Below the pieces are notes generated by a model. It made no database searches. It was not told the origin of the DNA and saw only the letters and a program-made list of their open reading frames with translations. 35,512 nt of DNA from Lachnospiraceae bacterium (GTDB lineage: Bacteria; Bacillota; Clostridia; Lachnospirales; Lachnospiraceae): NCBI GenBank assembly GCA_028696165.1, contig JAQVHQ010000035.1, forward strand, positions 1-35,512, read 5' to 3'. The first letter of the stretch is position 1, and the number at the start of each line of letters is the position of its first letter. The translations under genes and the position numbers were made by a program. Positions 23,306 through 31,695 of the stretch are shown here, in pieces.

Positions 23306-24898
23306 CTATTTCTTATCTAGAATATGTCCAAGCATATTGATTTTGCCTTCTTCATAAAGGGCTGTGTCTGAAATCTTGATATTTTCTGCCATTAGTGGGA
23401 CAAATTCCATCTGATCCAAAACGTCTTTCTGAAGATCAATTCCTTTTGCTATTTCAATAAGCATCGGACCTTCCTCTGTCATCTTAAATACGGCTCGTTC
23501 TGTAACAAACAGCATATTCTGTCCATTCGCCAATGCAATTTTTCCATTGTAGGAAACCTGCTGCACTTTATTGACAAGCTTTTTGAATTTTCCTTCATTT
23601 TCAATCTCTACACCTGCGGACGAAAACTTCGTTTTTAATCCGCCGCCTGTAAATGTTGAGCAAAAGATTACATTCTTAGCTGTTGCAGTGATATCAATAA
23701 ATCCACCTGCTCCCGGAGCTTTTGTACCCATTTTGGTAGCATTTACATTTCCTTCCTGGTCCATCTCTCCAGCGCCCATAAAGGTGTAATCAATTCCTGC
23801 ACCATTATAGAGTTCAAACTGACGGTCATGAGGAATCAAAGCCTGTGCATTCATAGAAATTCCAAAGTCGATGGTCTTTTGCGGTGTTCCGCCATAAACG
23901 CCTGACTCAACAGTTACCATAACCGTATCTGATAATTCTTCCTCTGAAATAATAGAACCTATCACGTCATTGGGAATTCCTGTTCCAATATTTATAATCT
24001 GGTCAGGGACCAGTTCCATCATCGCCCGTCGTCCGATAACTTTTCTCTCTGTAAGTGGAACCGGCTCTGATGCTAATTCCGGTGCAAGTCCCTGTCCTGA
24101 ATAGGAGGGATCATAAAACCAGGAACGTGTCTGTCGATGGTCTTCCATCGGATTATCACATACTACTACTGCATCTACTAAAACACCCGGTATGACAATT
24201 TCCTTAGGACTCAGCGAACCTGCTTTTACAATTCTCTTTACCTGAACAATAACTTTTCCGCCCCATCTTTTTGTTGCCATTACTGCCGGGAGTACTTCTA
24301 AAACCATCGCTTCATGTGCGGTACTGATATTTCCATTTTCATCAGCAAATGTTCCTCGAATCAGCAGTGTATCGATTGGAACTTCCTTATACTGCAGGTA
24401 TTCTTCCCCATCTACAGTCACAATTGCAACTTCATCGTAACCACATTCTTTTGTCTTCTGATTCATCTTACCACCTTCAATACGCGGATCAATGTATGTA
24501 CCAAGACCAACTTTTGAAAGTTTACCCGGCTCCTTTAATGCCATACTATGGAACATATTCGCCATCTGTCCCTGAGGTAAATTGAATGCCTCAATCTTAT
24601 TTCCGGCAATCAAATCCATCATCCTTGCAGATTGTCCCCAATGACCACCGATTACTCGTTTCAGCAGCCCTTCATGGGCAAGATGTGTCATTCCTCCCGG
24701 CATTCCTATAGAAGCTTGTCCACATGTATGAAAATAGGTCAGATTCCCAGGATGTTTTTCCTCCAGATAACGTTTCTCTATTTCCTTCAAAACACTCTCA
24801 CTGGCAGATATAAGTGTCATACCTATCGTACATATAGTCGAATCATCTTTAATCAAATCTACTGCCTGTGAAGCAGTTAATACATCTGGTCTTTTCAT
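23306..24898 (-). CDS. Fused acyl-CoA:acetate/3-oxoacid CoA-transferase
   Basis: Protein of 530 residues containing both alpha and beta CoA-transferase domains in one chain (family I, propionate/acetate CoA-transferase or YdiF type). The catalytic glutamate is E331 in VTVESGVYGG. The INIGTGIPNDV segment and the oxyanion loop GAGGFIDITATAK are also visible. It would move CoA between a C4 or other short acid and acetate/acetyl-CoA without ATP. The start overlaps the ligase stop by 4 bases (ATGA), so translation is coupled. Confidence 0.92.
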   Translation of the reverse strand: MKRPDVLTASQAVDLIKDDSTICTIGMTLISASESVLKEIEKRYLEEKHPGNLTYFHTCGQASIGMPGGMTHLAHEGLLKRVIGGHWGQSARMMDLIAGNKIEAFNLPQGQMANMFHSMALKEPGKLSKVGLGTYIDPRIEGGKMNQKTKECGYDEVAIVTVDGEEYLQYKEVPIDTLLIRGTFADENGNISTAHEAMVLEVLPAVMATKRWGGKVIVQVKRIVKAGSLSPKEIVIPGVLVDAVVVCDNPMEDHRQTRSWFYDPSYSGQGLAPELASEPVPLTERKVIGRRAMMELVPDQIINIGTGIPNDVIGSIISEEELSDTVMVTVESGVYGGTPQKTIDFGISMNAQALIPHDRQFELYNGAGIDYTFMGAGEMDQEGNVNATKMGTKAPGAGGFIDITATAKNVIFCSTFTGGGLKTKFSSAGVEIENEGKFKKLVNKVQQVSYNGKIALANGQNMLFVTERAVFKMTEEGPMLIEIAKGIDLQKDVLDQMEFVPLMAENIKISDTALYEEGKINMLGHILDKK

Positions 24899-26400
24899 GC
24901 TAATTCCCTTTCTTCGGCCATTCTTCTTAATTCGGCTTTTCTTACTTTTCCATTTTGAGTAACCGGAAAGTTCTCAACAATATTCACTCTGGCCGGTATC
25001 TCATAAGTTGCTAGATGCTGACGGAGATACTTCAATAATTCGGATATATCCAAGGATACATCTTTCTTTAAAATCACAGCAGCCTCAGCTACTTCTCCGT
25101 ATTTTTTATTGCTTACTGCATATACGGATACATCTTCTATTCCCGGATATTCTAAAATTACGTTTTCCACCTGTCGTGGAAATATCTTTTCTCCGCCGCG
25201 ATTTACGATGTCTTTAACTCTGTCAATCAAGAACACATTATTGGCTATATCCATGTATCCTACGTCTCCGCTGTACATACTCGCAGATGGAAGAGACGGC
25301 AGCTGCCATCTGCCGGTAGCCACACAGGGACCATGGAAGACGATTTCGCCTATCGTGCCTGGTTCTACCTCGTTTTTATTTTCATCAACTACTGTACATA
25401 CTACATTGGGCACTGCACGAAGCGGGCCTTTATTAACATAGGAGAGCGTACCCGAACCCGCCGTTTCTGTCATTCCATACGCTAAAAGCAGTTTTGCATT
25501 CGGCGCCTGTGCACTGACAGCATTGATATGTTCTTCGCTGATTGGTGCTCCGCCGCAAACCATAATCCGAAGACTGGAAAGGTCCTTCTCTTCATTTTTA
25601 CTATCCAAAATCTGAAGATGAATAGTTGGAACCGTATGGAAATGTGTTGCTTTATATAATTTTATTTTATGTATTACATCATCCACATTGTAAAATGCCG
25701 ACAAGACTATGGTTCCGCCCATATAGATAAAATAGGTTGTTACACAGCTTAGTCCCAATATATGAAAAATTGGAACAGACAACACCGTAACTGCCTTTTC
25801 ATCAAGTCCCTGTATCTCCTGATACCCATATGCTGCTTCTAAGATATTTCCCTGGGTAACCATAACACCCTTGGGAACTCCTGTTGTACCTGAGGTATGC
25901 ATAATCACCGCCGTATCTTCCTTCGTACTTACGCATAATGCCTCTTCTTCATAGGAAACGATATCAAAATCATTCTCTTCCGTCAGGATTCCTCTCACGG
26001 TGTCTTTTGCTTCTGTCATATTGACTTTATCCATCCATCTGGCATCACAGACAATCAGCTTGACATCCATCGTTTGCAGCAATTTGTTTATTTCATTTCC
26101 TGGAAATTTTGTATTTACCATCACGGCAATACAGCCAATTTTCATTGCAGCATAAAATGTTTCCACCATATGAACGCTGTTTACCATAATGACTGCTATC
26201 TGTTCCTGCTTCTTCATCTGATATTTGTGAGCCAGGACACCTGCCATCCGGTCTACTCTTCTTAACAATTGATGATATGTATATTCACCATTGTCATCAA
26301 TGATGGCAATCTTTTCCGGGTATTTTTGTGCTGTTGCTTTGAGCGTCTCATACAGATTTATATATGGCTTATTATAATTTTTCAATTTGAAATTATTCAT
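24895..26400 (-). CDS. Acyl-CoA ligase (AMP-forming, ANL superfamily)
   Basis: Protein of 501 residues. The AMP-binding P-loop MHTSGTTGVPKG, the LLAYGMTETAG motif, DRVKDIVNRGGEKIFPRQVE (hinge and A8) and the catalytic Lys in TQNGKVRKAEL (A10) are all present, so the enzyme should be active: acid + ATP + CoA to acyl-CoA + AMP + PPi. Substrate unknown, probably a short or hydroxy acid from context. Having both a ligase and a CoA-transferase gives two activation routes in one operon. A 75-base gap separates it from the thiolase. Confidence 0.9.
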   Translation of the reverse strand: MNNFKLKNYNKPYINLYETLKATAQKYPEKIAIIDDNGEYTYHQLLRRVDRMAGVLAHKYQMKKQEQIAVIMVNSVHMVETFYAAMKIGCIAVMVNTKFPGNEINKLLQTMDVKLIVCDARWMDKVNMTEAKDTVRGILTEENDFDIVSYEEEALCVSTKEDTAVIMHTSGTTGVPKGVMVTQGNILEAAYGYQEIQGLDEKAVTVLSVPIFHILGLSCVTTYFIYMGGTIVLSAFYNVDDVIHKIKLYKATHFHTVPTIHLQILDSKNEEKDLSSLRIMVCGGAPISEEHINAVSAQAPNAKLLLAYGMTETAGSGTLSYVNKGPLRAVPNVVCTVVDENKNEVEPGTIGEIVFHGPCVATGRWQLPSLPSASMYSGDVGYMDIANNVFLIDRVKDIVNRGGEKIFPRQVENVILEYPGIEDVSVYAVSNKKYGEVAEAAVILKKDVSLDISELLKYLRQHLATYEIPARVNIVENFPVTQNGKVRKAELRRMAEERELA

Positions 26401-26475
26401 TGTCTTCCCTCAATTTTGGACATCGCCTATTTTCTTTGTATTTCAGCTTTTACTTTATGCCCTTCACTGGCTGAT

Positions 26476-27657
26476 TTATACACGTTCAAATAATACAGCC
26501 AGACCCTGACCGCCGCCGATACAGAGAGTTGCAATTCCGTATTTTGCATTTCTGCGAACTAATTCATTCATCAGTTTAATTGTAATCACGCATCCGGTTG
26601 CTCCAATAGGATGTCCCATTGAGATACCACTTCCGTTTACGTTTGTCTTTTCTAAATCAAGCCCTAACTCACGGATACATGCAAGAGACTGGGATGCAAA
26701 TGCCTCATTTAACTCAATTAAGTCGATATCATCCAATGTTAATTTTGTCTTCTCCAACAATTTTTGAACTGCTGGTATTGGTCCGATACCCATATACATA
26801 GGATCTACCCCAGCCACCGCTGCTTCGACAATTTTTACGATTGGCTTTAATCCACGGTTTGCAGCTTCTTCTTCCTTCATAAGAATTACAGCTGCACCGC
26901 AATCATTAATTCCTGACGCATTACCTGCGGTCACCGTTCCGTCTTCTTTGAATGCTGGACGAAGTTTACTTAATTTTTCTGCGGTACTATCAACTCTGAT
27001 ATATTCATCCTGATCAAAAATAGCTGTTTCTTTTTTGCTGACTTTATATTCTACCGGAACGATTTCATCTTTGAATTTTCCTTCTTCTCTGGCCTTCGCT
27101 GCACGTGACTGGCTAAGTGCTGCATAAGTATCCTGATCTTCTCTGGAGATATTGTAGCGTTCTGCAACATTTTCAGCGGTCACTCCCATATGTTTTCGTG
27201 ACATAGGATCTGAGAGGGCTGTAATCAATCCGTCTTCTAATTCTCCGTGTCCCATACGATATCCATATCTAGCTTTTCTCAGGTAGAAAGGTATATTTGT
27301 CATACTCTCTGCACCACCTGCTGCGGCAATATCGCAGAAGCCATTATCAATCTCCATGGCTGCGGTTAAAATTGCCTGTAATCCCGAAGAGCAAAGGCGA
27401 TTTACGGTCAATGCACTTGCTTCATATGGAATTCCTGCTTTGATAGAAGAAACACGTGCCATAAATGCATTCTCAGCTGCCTGTCCAACACATCCCATTA
27501 CTACTTCATCAATTTCCTCCGGCTTAAGTCCCGCTCTTTCTACAGCAGCCTTAATTGCAATACCGCCTAGATCCGTTGCTTCAAAATCTTTTAATGATCC
27601 TCCAAATTTTCCGATTGCTGTTCTGGCTCCTGATACAATGACAATGTTGTTTTTCAT
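26476..27657 (-). CDS. Acetyl-CoA C-acetyltransferase (thiolase)
   Basis: Protein of 393 residues, typical biosynthetic/degradative C4 thiolase. The nucleophile C89 is in VNRLCSSGLQAI; H349 is in GHPIGATG and C379 in CIGGGQG. Condenses two acetyl-CoA to acetoacetyl-CoA or cleaves in reverse. First gene of the cluster, with a near-consensus promoter upstream and a divergent LacI-type regulator beyond it. Confidence 0.96.
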   Translation of the reverse strand: MKNNIVIVSGARTAIGKFGGSLKDFEATDLGGIAIKAAVERAGLKPEEIDEVVMGCVGQAAENAFMARVSSIKAGIPYEASALTVNRLCSSGLQAILTAAMEIDNGFCDIAAAGGAESMTNIPFYLRKARYGYRMGHGELEDGLITALSDPMSRKHMGVTAENVAERYNISREDQDTYAALSQSRAAKAREEGKFKDEIVPVEYKVSKKETAIFDQDEYIRVDSTAEKLSKLRPAFKEDGTVTAGNASGINDCGAAVILMKEEEAANRGLKPIVKIVEAAVAGVDPMYMGIGPIPAVQKLLEKTKLTLDDIDLIELNEAFASQSLACIRELGLDLEKTNVNGSGISMGHPIGATGCVITIKLMNELVRRNAKYGIATLCIGGGQGLAVLFERV

Positions 27658-27726
27658 AATTTATTATCCTTTCCATTACATTTTTAATATTACGTGGGCT
27701 GCAGCACCTTTTTCTTTTCTGTAGTC

Positions 27727-27755
27727 ATTATATAATTCGCCGCGTTTTTATTCAA
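27727..27755 (-). promoter_or_regulatory. Promoter of the thiolase cluster
   Basis: On the - strand TTGAAT (27750-27755), 17-base spacer, TATAAT (27727-27732). The -10 is a perfect match and lies about 70 bases before the thiolase ATG. AAAGGAT (- strand) is the ribosome site. Confidence 0.75.
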
Positions 27756-27819
27756 TTTGCACAATTTATGAAGTTATATATTTTATTTTATTAGTTATAA
27801 ATAACGATTCTTCTTTTCT

Positions 27820-28000
27820 ATGAATATATTTTTCATACTCTCATTTTCCTATAAATCCCTTTCTGACTGTCGAATGAAATATATTTCACTTAATATTTTC
27901 TTATTTGTCTATTCTTCCTAATTTATAATTCTACAATTAAGCAGATTTACTATTTTCCCATCCTAAATCCTTACATCTTCTTTCAATTATTTTCATGAAA
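27820..28000. promoter_or_regulatory. Cluster of TGAAA/TTTCA palindromes in the lacI-thiolase gap
   Basis: Three related inverted repeats lie in this 442-base divergent region (27658-28099): ATGAA-N7-TTCAT (27820-27836), a perfect 14-base TGAAATATATTTCA (27875-27888), and TTTCATGAAA (27991-28000). They could be operators for the divergent LacI-type protein, but in such AT-rich DNA chance is not excluded. No gene is seen in the gap. Confidence 0.3.
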
Positions 28001-28031
28001 AAATCATCTGTGTTCTTCCATTCACAACAGA

Positions 28032-28060
28032 TTGCTAATTCATCATCCTGGTGCTATATT
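28032..28060 (+). promoter_or_regulatory. Promoter of the LacI-type regulator gene
   Basis: TTGCTA (28032-28037), 17-base spacer, TATATT (28055-28060), 39 bases before the ATG. GGAGG (28086-28090) is the ribosome site. Confidence 0.65.
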
Positions 28061-28099
28061 TATAAGTAGAAGTAAATTGAATCGTGGAGGAAAAGTCTA

Positions 28100-29098
28100 A
28101 TGGGTATTACTATTAAAGAACTTTCAGAATTGAGTGGCTATTCTCCTGCTACCATTTCACGGGTTATCACAAACAAGGGAAATGTAAAGGAAGAGACACG
28201 TATAGAAATACAAAGACTTTTAGCTGAATATGATTATAGAACAAGTGTCAGTGATATGAGAAAGTCCATGTATCGCGAGAAAATCATATTATTATTGATT
28301 GGTGATATCGCAAATCAATTTTATACCGAACAAATCGCCTGTGTATCCGAGGCAATTCGGAAAAATAATTATATTGCAATGGTGGGATATTGTCCGAGTA
28401 GACAAGAAGAGGAAGATTATGTGCGGATGGCAATCGATGAAAACTATGCGGGATTGATCTTTTTTAATGTAAAGGGTAGTGAACAGTTATCAGTTATGTT
28501 AAACGACAGTAAGATACCGGTAGCATTTCTAAATCGAACAATCAGACATACTTCCTTTGACTCTGTATCCAGCGATAATTATCAGGGTGGATTCCAGGCT
28601 ACCAGCTATCTCATAGAGAGAGGGCATAGACGAATTGCACATCTGGCAGGATCTGTCAATTCACATACAACACAAGAGCGGGCCAGAGGATATGAAACCG
28701 CTATGCGTGAACATGATTTGGTTGTTTCTCATCACAATATATATTATGGGAATCTCGACAGAGAGAGCGGATATAAATTTGGTGAGGTGATTGTAAAAGA
28801 ACATCTGGGATTTACAGCTGTTTTTTGTGGAAATGATTTGATGGCAGACGGCCTGATGACCTGTTTTAAAGACTATGGAATCCGTGTGCCAGAGGATATC
28901 AGTATTGTGTGTTATGACAATACTGTTATCTCCCGAAGCCTGAATCTTACTGTAATAAGCAGCAACCCAAAGAAAATGGGTGAAAGAGCAGTAGAATTGC
29001 TTCTGCACAGAATTCATAATCAAAACAGTGATAAACAAAGTGTACTTTTTTCCCCGGTTATTATATCGGGAAAAAGCGTTTTGGCGAGGGAAATGTAA
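28100..29098 (+). CDS. LacI/GalR-family transcriptional regulator
   Basis: Protein of 332 residues. The N-terminal HTH (ITIKELSELSGYSPATISRVITNKGNVKEETRIEIQRLL, residues 3-43) binds DNA; the hinge leads into a periplasmic-binding-protein-like ligand domain (about 62-332) with AVFCGNDLMADGLM and PEDISIVCYDN elements. Divergent from the thiolase cluster, so it most likely represses or tunes it in response to a small effector; the effector is not readable from sequence. It ends at a strong terminator. Confidence 0.93.
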   Translation: MGITIKELSELSGYSPATISRVITNKGNVKEETRIEIQRLLAEYDYRTSVSDMRKSMYREKIILLLIGDIANQFYTEQIACVSEAIRKNNYIAMVGYCPSRQEEEDYVRMAIDENYAGLIFFNVKGSEQLSVMLNDSKIPVAFLNRTIRHTSFDSVSSDNYQGGFQATSYLIERGHRRIAHLAGSVNSHTTQERARGYETAMREHDLVVSHHNIYYGNLDRESGYKFGEVIVKEHLGFTAVFCGNDLMADGLMTCFKDYGIRVPEDISIVCYDNTVISRSLNLTVISSNPKKMGERAVELLLHRIHNQNSDKQSVLFSPVIISGKSVLAREM

Positions 29099-29102
29099 GT
29101 AA

Positions 29103-29134
29103 ATTCAAGGCGGACACAGAAGAGTTCCCGGAGC
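29103..29134 (+). repeat. Dispersed 32-base repeat, copy 2
   Basis: Matches 19484-19515 with two transitions (starts ATTCAAGGCGGAC). Here the CAGAAGAGTT part is immediately mirrored to make a simple terminator, whereas at 19497 it opens the 327-bp palindrome. Confidence 0.85.
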
Positions 29135-29154
29135 GGGAACTCTTCTGTTGATTT
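29116..29154 (+). terminator. Terminator after the LacI-type gene
   Basis: A perfect 15-bp stem (29116-29130 with 29134-29148) around a 3-base GAG loop, followed by TGATTTT. It lies 17 bases after the stop codon and faces the end of the convergent sirtuin-like gene. Confidence 0.85.
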
Positions 29155-29172
29155 TCAATTAGGGATAAGAAT

Positions 29173-29994
29173 TTAATTGATTTTGGATGCCAGTTCTTCG
29201 AGAATAATGTCCAGCTTTCCGTCTAATCCGTAGGACTTTTCCCTGATGTTATCTGTGATATAGATTTCTCCCAGGTTGATTGTAATATAGGTTGCCTTTC
29301 GTTCCTGTGCTGTGAGTCTCATAAGAGGGGCTTTGATTAATTGATTTCTCCAGCCTATTCCTAGTTCTAATATCACCAGATTTTTTTCATGGTATTCCTT
29401 GAGAAAATTGTTCCATGCATCAGTGATATTTTTCTTCGGTGGCTGTGCATCGTATAATTTCATGACTGCACCGCATTCCGGGCAATGAGGAATCAGCTCT
29501 GTTGGAACTATACCATTGCGTTCTGCTTTTGCCATTTTGTGTATAGATGCCATCGAAGGATATAAAGTGTCATGGCATTTCTGGCTGCACTGCATCTCTA
29601 TCCAGTTTCCTTCTACCTCGTATACTTTATCTGGATCAAATCCAGACTGTTCAAAATGGCCTTCTCCGTTGGAAGTAACTACAAAATATGGTTTGTCTCC
29701 CACAATTGTCTTGAGATTTTTCATTACTGGACTTGCCTCGTAGGTACCACTGTAATGTTCGATCAATCTGCTTATAAAACCCCATTTTTCTTCTAAGGTT
29801 CTCCATTGGTAAAAATATCCGTCCAAAATATTTCTCAGACCGTATTTTTCTTTCAGATCACCAAACACATCCTGAAAAGCTTGATTGTCTGCAAAGAGAT
29901 GAAGTCCTTCTGTAATAGACAGACCGTTACTGGCACCTATTAATATAGCATCTGCATGCTTGATTTTTTCTGTAATTTCTATGTATTGCTCCAT
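29173..29994 (-). CDS. Sirtuin-fold protein A (degenerate, class-M-like)
   Basis: Protein of 273 residues with Sir2 architecture. The NAD loop GASNGLSITEGL (20-31) replaces the usual GAGxS pattern. TSNGEGHF (108-113) stands where TQNxDxLH is normal, so the Asp is Glu (E111). The catalytic His of the ELHG motif is Glu (E128 in YEVEGNW). Zn cysteines C136, C140, C171 and C174 are kept, and the LELGIGWRNQLIKAPLMR tail is like NAD-site closure in this group. Ordinary deacetylation is unlikely. It may be an ADP-ribosyltransferase, an NAD-binding scaffold or an inactive partner of protein B, which ends 15 bases upstream. Confidence 0.82.
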   Translation of the reverse strand: MEQYIEITEKIKHADAILIGASNGLSITEGLHLFADNQAFQDVFGDLKEKYGLRNILDGYFYQWRTLEEKWGFISRLIEHYSGTYEASPVMKNLKTIVGDKPYFVVTSNGEGHFEQSGFDPDKVYEVEGNWIEMQCSQKCHDTLYPSMASIHKMAKAERNGIVPTELIPHCPECGAVMKLYDAQPPKKNITDAWNNFLKEYHEKNLVILELGIGWRNQLIKAPLMRLTAQERKATYITINLGEIYITDNIREKSYGLDGKLDIILEELASKIN

Positions 29995-30009
29995 CTTATA
30001 TTTCTCCTG

Positions 30010-31017
30010 TTATTTTCCCATTGTTACTGTTTTTCTGCTATAGTCTGTCTTTTCGCTCTCTATTTCTTTTCTTACGTCAGCAAGTACATCTGCTATATTG
30101 CTGACCATAATCATTCCCTTGTCTTCAATCTGCTGTGGCAGGAAAGCATATTTGTCATTTACCCCTATATAATATACATCAGGAAGACTTAACGTCAGAT
30201 TCCAGAATGGTTCCTGTATGAACATTGGAGTCATTCTGCCTACTCCCAGTTCAATCAGAAGCATCTTCTCTTTTCCATGGGTCTGAACGTAATCGGATAT
30301 TTTCTGATACTGTCTGTCATATTTTGTTCCCTGAAGGAAATTTCCATAACCGCGTACCCAGGGAAACATCTCTGCGCCACAATGTGGACAACGTGGAATC
30401 AGTTCTGATGGCACCTTGGTTCCTTCGCCCATAGCTGCAATCATCTCTTCTACCGGTTTCACTGCATCCCAAGTCTCATCGCAGCATTGCTTTGAACACT
30501 GAAAGAATCTATGGTCTCCCTGGATTTCGCTTACCTGTTCTTCTTCATAAAGCTTCATGAACTGGGTATCCTGATTTGTTGTCAGGATATGAAAGTCTTT
30601 GCCTTTGATAATTGCGTCCAGATCAAGGTATGGTTTTCTTGCCTCTGCGGTCTGGGTTGTATGTAAAAATGTCGCCAGATATCCCCAATGTTCTTCTCTG
30701 GTATCAAACTGATGCATCATTCCTGCAAAAGCACCATTAAATCCATATTTTTCCGCGAACTTTCCAAAGTATTTTCTGTAGGATGCATTATCTTCGTAAT
30801 AGAAATCTCCGCCGCCTGCTGCTGATAATCCAGATGCACCTCCGACGATAATACACTGTGCATCTTTTACCTGCTGTGCAAAATTCTGTATCTGTTCTTT
30901 ATATGGAAGGGGTTCCTTTTTAGATAATTCGTAAGGCGTTTTGCCTGCTGCATATAAACTGTAATATCTTGAATAATTCATTTGTGTCTGTGTTACGAGA
31001 TTCTCATATAAACTCAT
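30010..31017 (-). CDS. Sirtuin-fold protein B (class-M/SirTM-like, catalytic His replaced by Gln)
   Basis: Protein of 335 residues. After an N-terminal extension of about 50 residues come GGASGLSAAGG (59-69), TTNQD (146-150, with N148 and D150 kept) and SEIQGDHRFFQCS (163-175), where Q166 stands in place of the catalytic His of classical sirtuins. Zn cysteines: C174, C178 or C179, C210, C213. An N/D/Q set is described for SirTM sirtuins, which ADP-ribosylate protein. Those usually sit beside macrodomain and lipoate genes; none is here. First gene of a two-gene operon. Confidence 0.82.
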   Translation of the reverse strand: MSLYENLVTQTQMNYSRYYSLYAAGKTPYELSKKEPLPYKEQIQNFAQQVKDAQCIIVGGASGLSAAGGGDFYYEDNASYRKYFGKFAEKYGFNGAFAGMMHQFDTREEHWGYLATFLHTTQTAEARKPYLDLDAIIKGKDFHILTTNQDTQFMKLYEEEQVSEIQGDHRFFQCSKQCCDETWDAVKPVEEMIAAMGEGTKVPSELIPRCPHCGAEMFPWVRGYGNFLQGTKYDRQYQKISDYVQTHGKEKMLLIELGVGRMTPMFIQEPFWNLTLSLPDVYYIGVNDKYAFLPQQIEDKGMIMVSNIADVLADVRKEIESEKTDYSRKTVTMGK

Positions 31018-31112
31018 GGTTGGTTACTCCTTTATACTATTAATTTTATTTTTTATTTTGTTGCCTATTTCATTTCTTTGCATTTACTTGTTACTTTTAT
31101 TTTTACACCAAT

Positions 31113-31141
31113 ACTATATCATGTTATTTTATTATTTGCAA
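31113..31141 (-). promoter_or_regulatory. Promoter of the sirtuin pair
   Basis: On the - strand TTGCAA (31136-31141), 17-base spacer, TATAGT (31113-31118), about 95 bases before the ATG of protein B. AAAGGAG (- strand) is the ribosome site. Confidence 0.6.
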
Positions 31142-31205
31142 GTATGCTTATGCCACTTTTTCACCTCATTAGATGGCAGCGAAAAGCCATTATTAGTAAT
31201 GCAGC

Positions 31206-31264
31206 AAAAATAAAGAGTAAGAAATTGGCTTATTCTATATCCAATATTCCCACCCTTTATTTTT
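31206..31264 (-). terminator. Terminator between the GtrA-like gene and the sirtuin promoter
   Basis: AAAAATAAAGAGT (31206-31218) pairs with ACCCTTTATTTTT (31252-31264), one G-U, with an inner ATTGG/CCAAT. The - strand arm ends CTTTATTTTT, directly after the GtrA-like stop (31274). The + strand arm is also T-rich, so it may work both ways. Confidence 0.65.
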
Positions 31265-31273
31265 CATGCTTAC

Positions 31274-31651
31274 TTACTTCGCTTCCCCTTCCGGGAATAT
31301 AATCTTAAATACAAAGAAGAAAATCACCATGGACACTCCTCCTGTAATAAATGTTACCAGTAGATTGTATACTGCCGGTGCCACATAAACTGAAGCAATT
31401 GGCATCCACAAGTTATTCACTCCATTGCAAATCAAAGAAATCACAATCCATGCAAGAAAGTACCAGATTGCCTGATAAACCGGATTCCCATGACTCTTGA
31501 ATGTAATATTTCTCTGCAAAGGGAAGTTAATGCACTGAGCAAGAAAGGATCCCACCTCATAGCTTATAAAATATCCCAATCCACCGCCAATCACCACTGA
31601 CTGTCCAGCATAGATTCTTGATGCGATTTTCAATTTCCATCCGATGCTCAT
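31274..31651 (-). CDS. GtrA-like membrane protein, N-terminally short
   Basis: Protein of 125 residues with about three membrane segments. The NFPLQRNITFKSHGNP loop after the first hydrophobic stretch resembles the conserved N-x-x-W/F-T-F element of GtrA proteins (flippase-like partners in glycosylation and envelope work), which normally have four segments and about 10-30 more residues at the start. Upstream in frame only a stop and no alternative start codon are found. GGAG lies 13 bases before the ATG, which is long. Either a shortened member or a divergent one. It trails the MoxR gene by 44 bases. Confidence 0.62.
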   Translation of the reverse strand: MSIGWKLKIASRIYAGQSVVIGGGLGYFISYEVGSFLAQCINFPLQRNITFKSHGNPVYQAIWYFLAWIVISLICNGVNNLWMPIASVYVAPAVYNLLVTFITGGVSMVIFFFVFKIIFPEGEAK

Positions 31652-31695
31652 CGAATTGTTCCATCTCCGGCTGATGATACGTCTCCCTCATGCCA

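Noticed and set aside
19927-27657. Cluster as a complete butyrate synthesis operon
   Set aside because: No crotonase, butyryl-CoA dehydrogenase or EtfAB gene is present; only part of the pathway is encoded.
31016-31213. 65-residue hydrophobic + strand frame upstream of the sirtuin pair
   Set aside because: T-rich promoter DNA reads as Leu/Phe/Ile by chance; it overlaps the - strand promoter and has no ribosome site.
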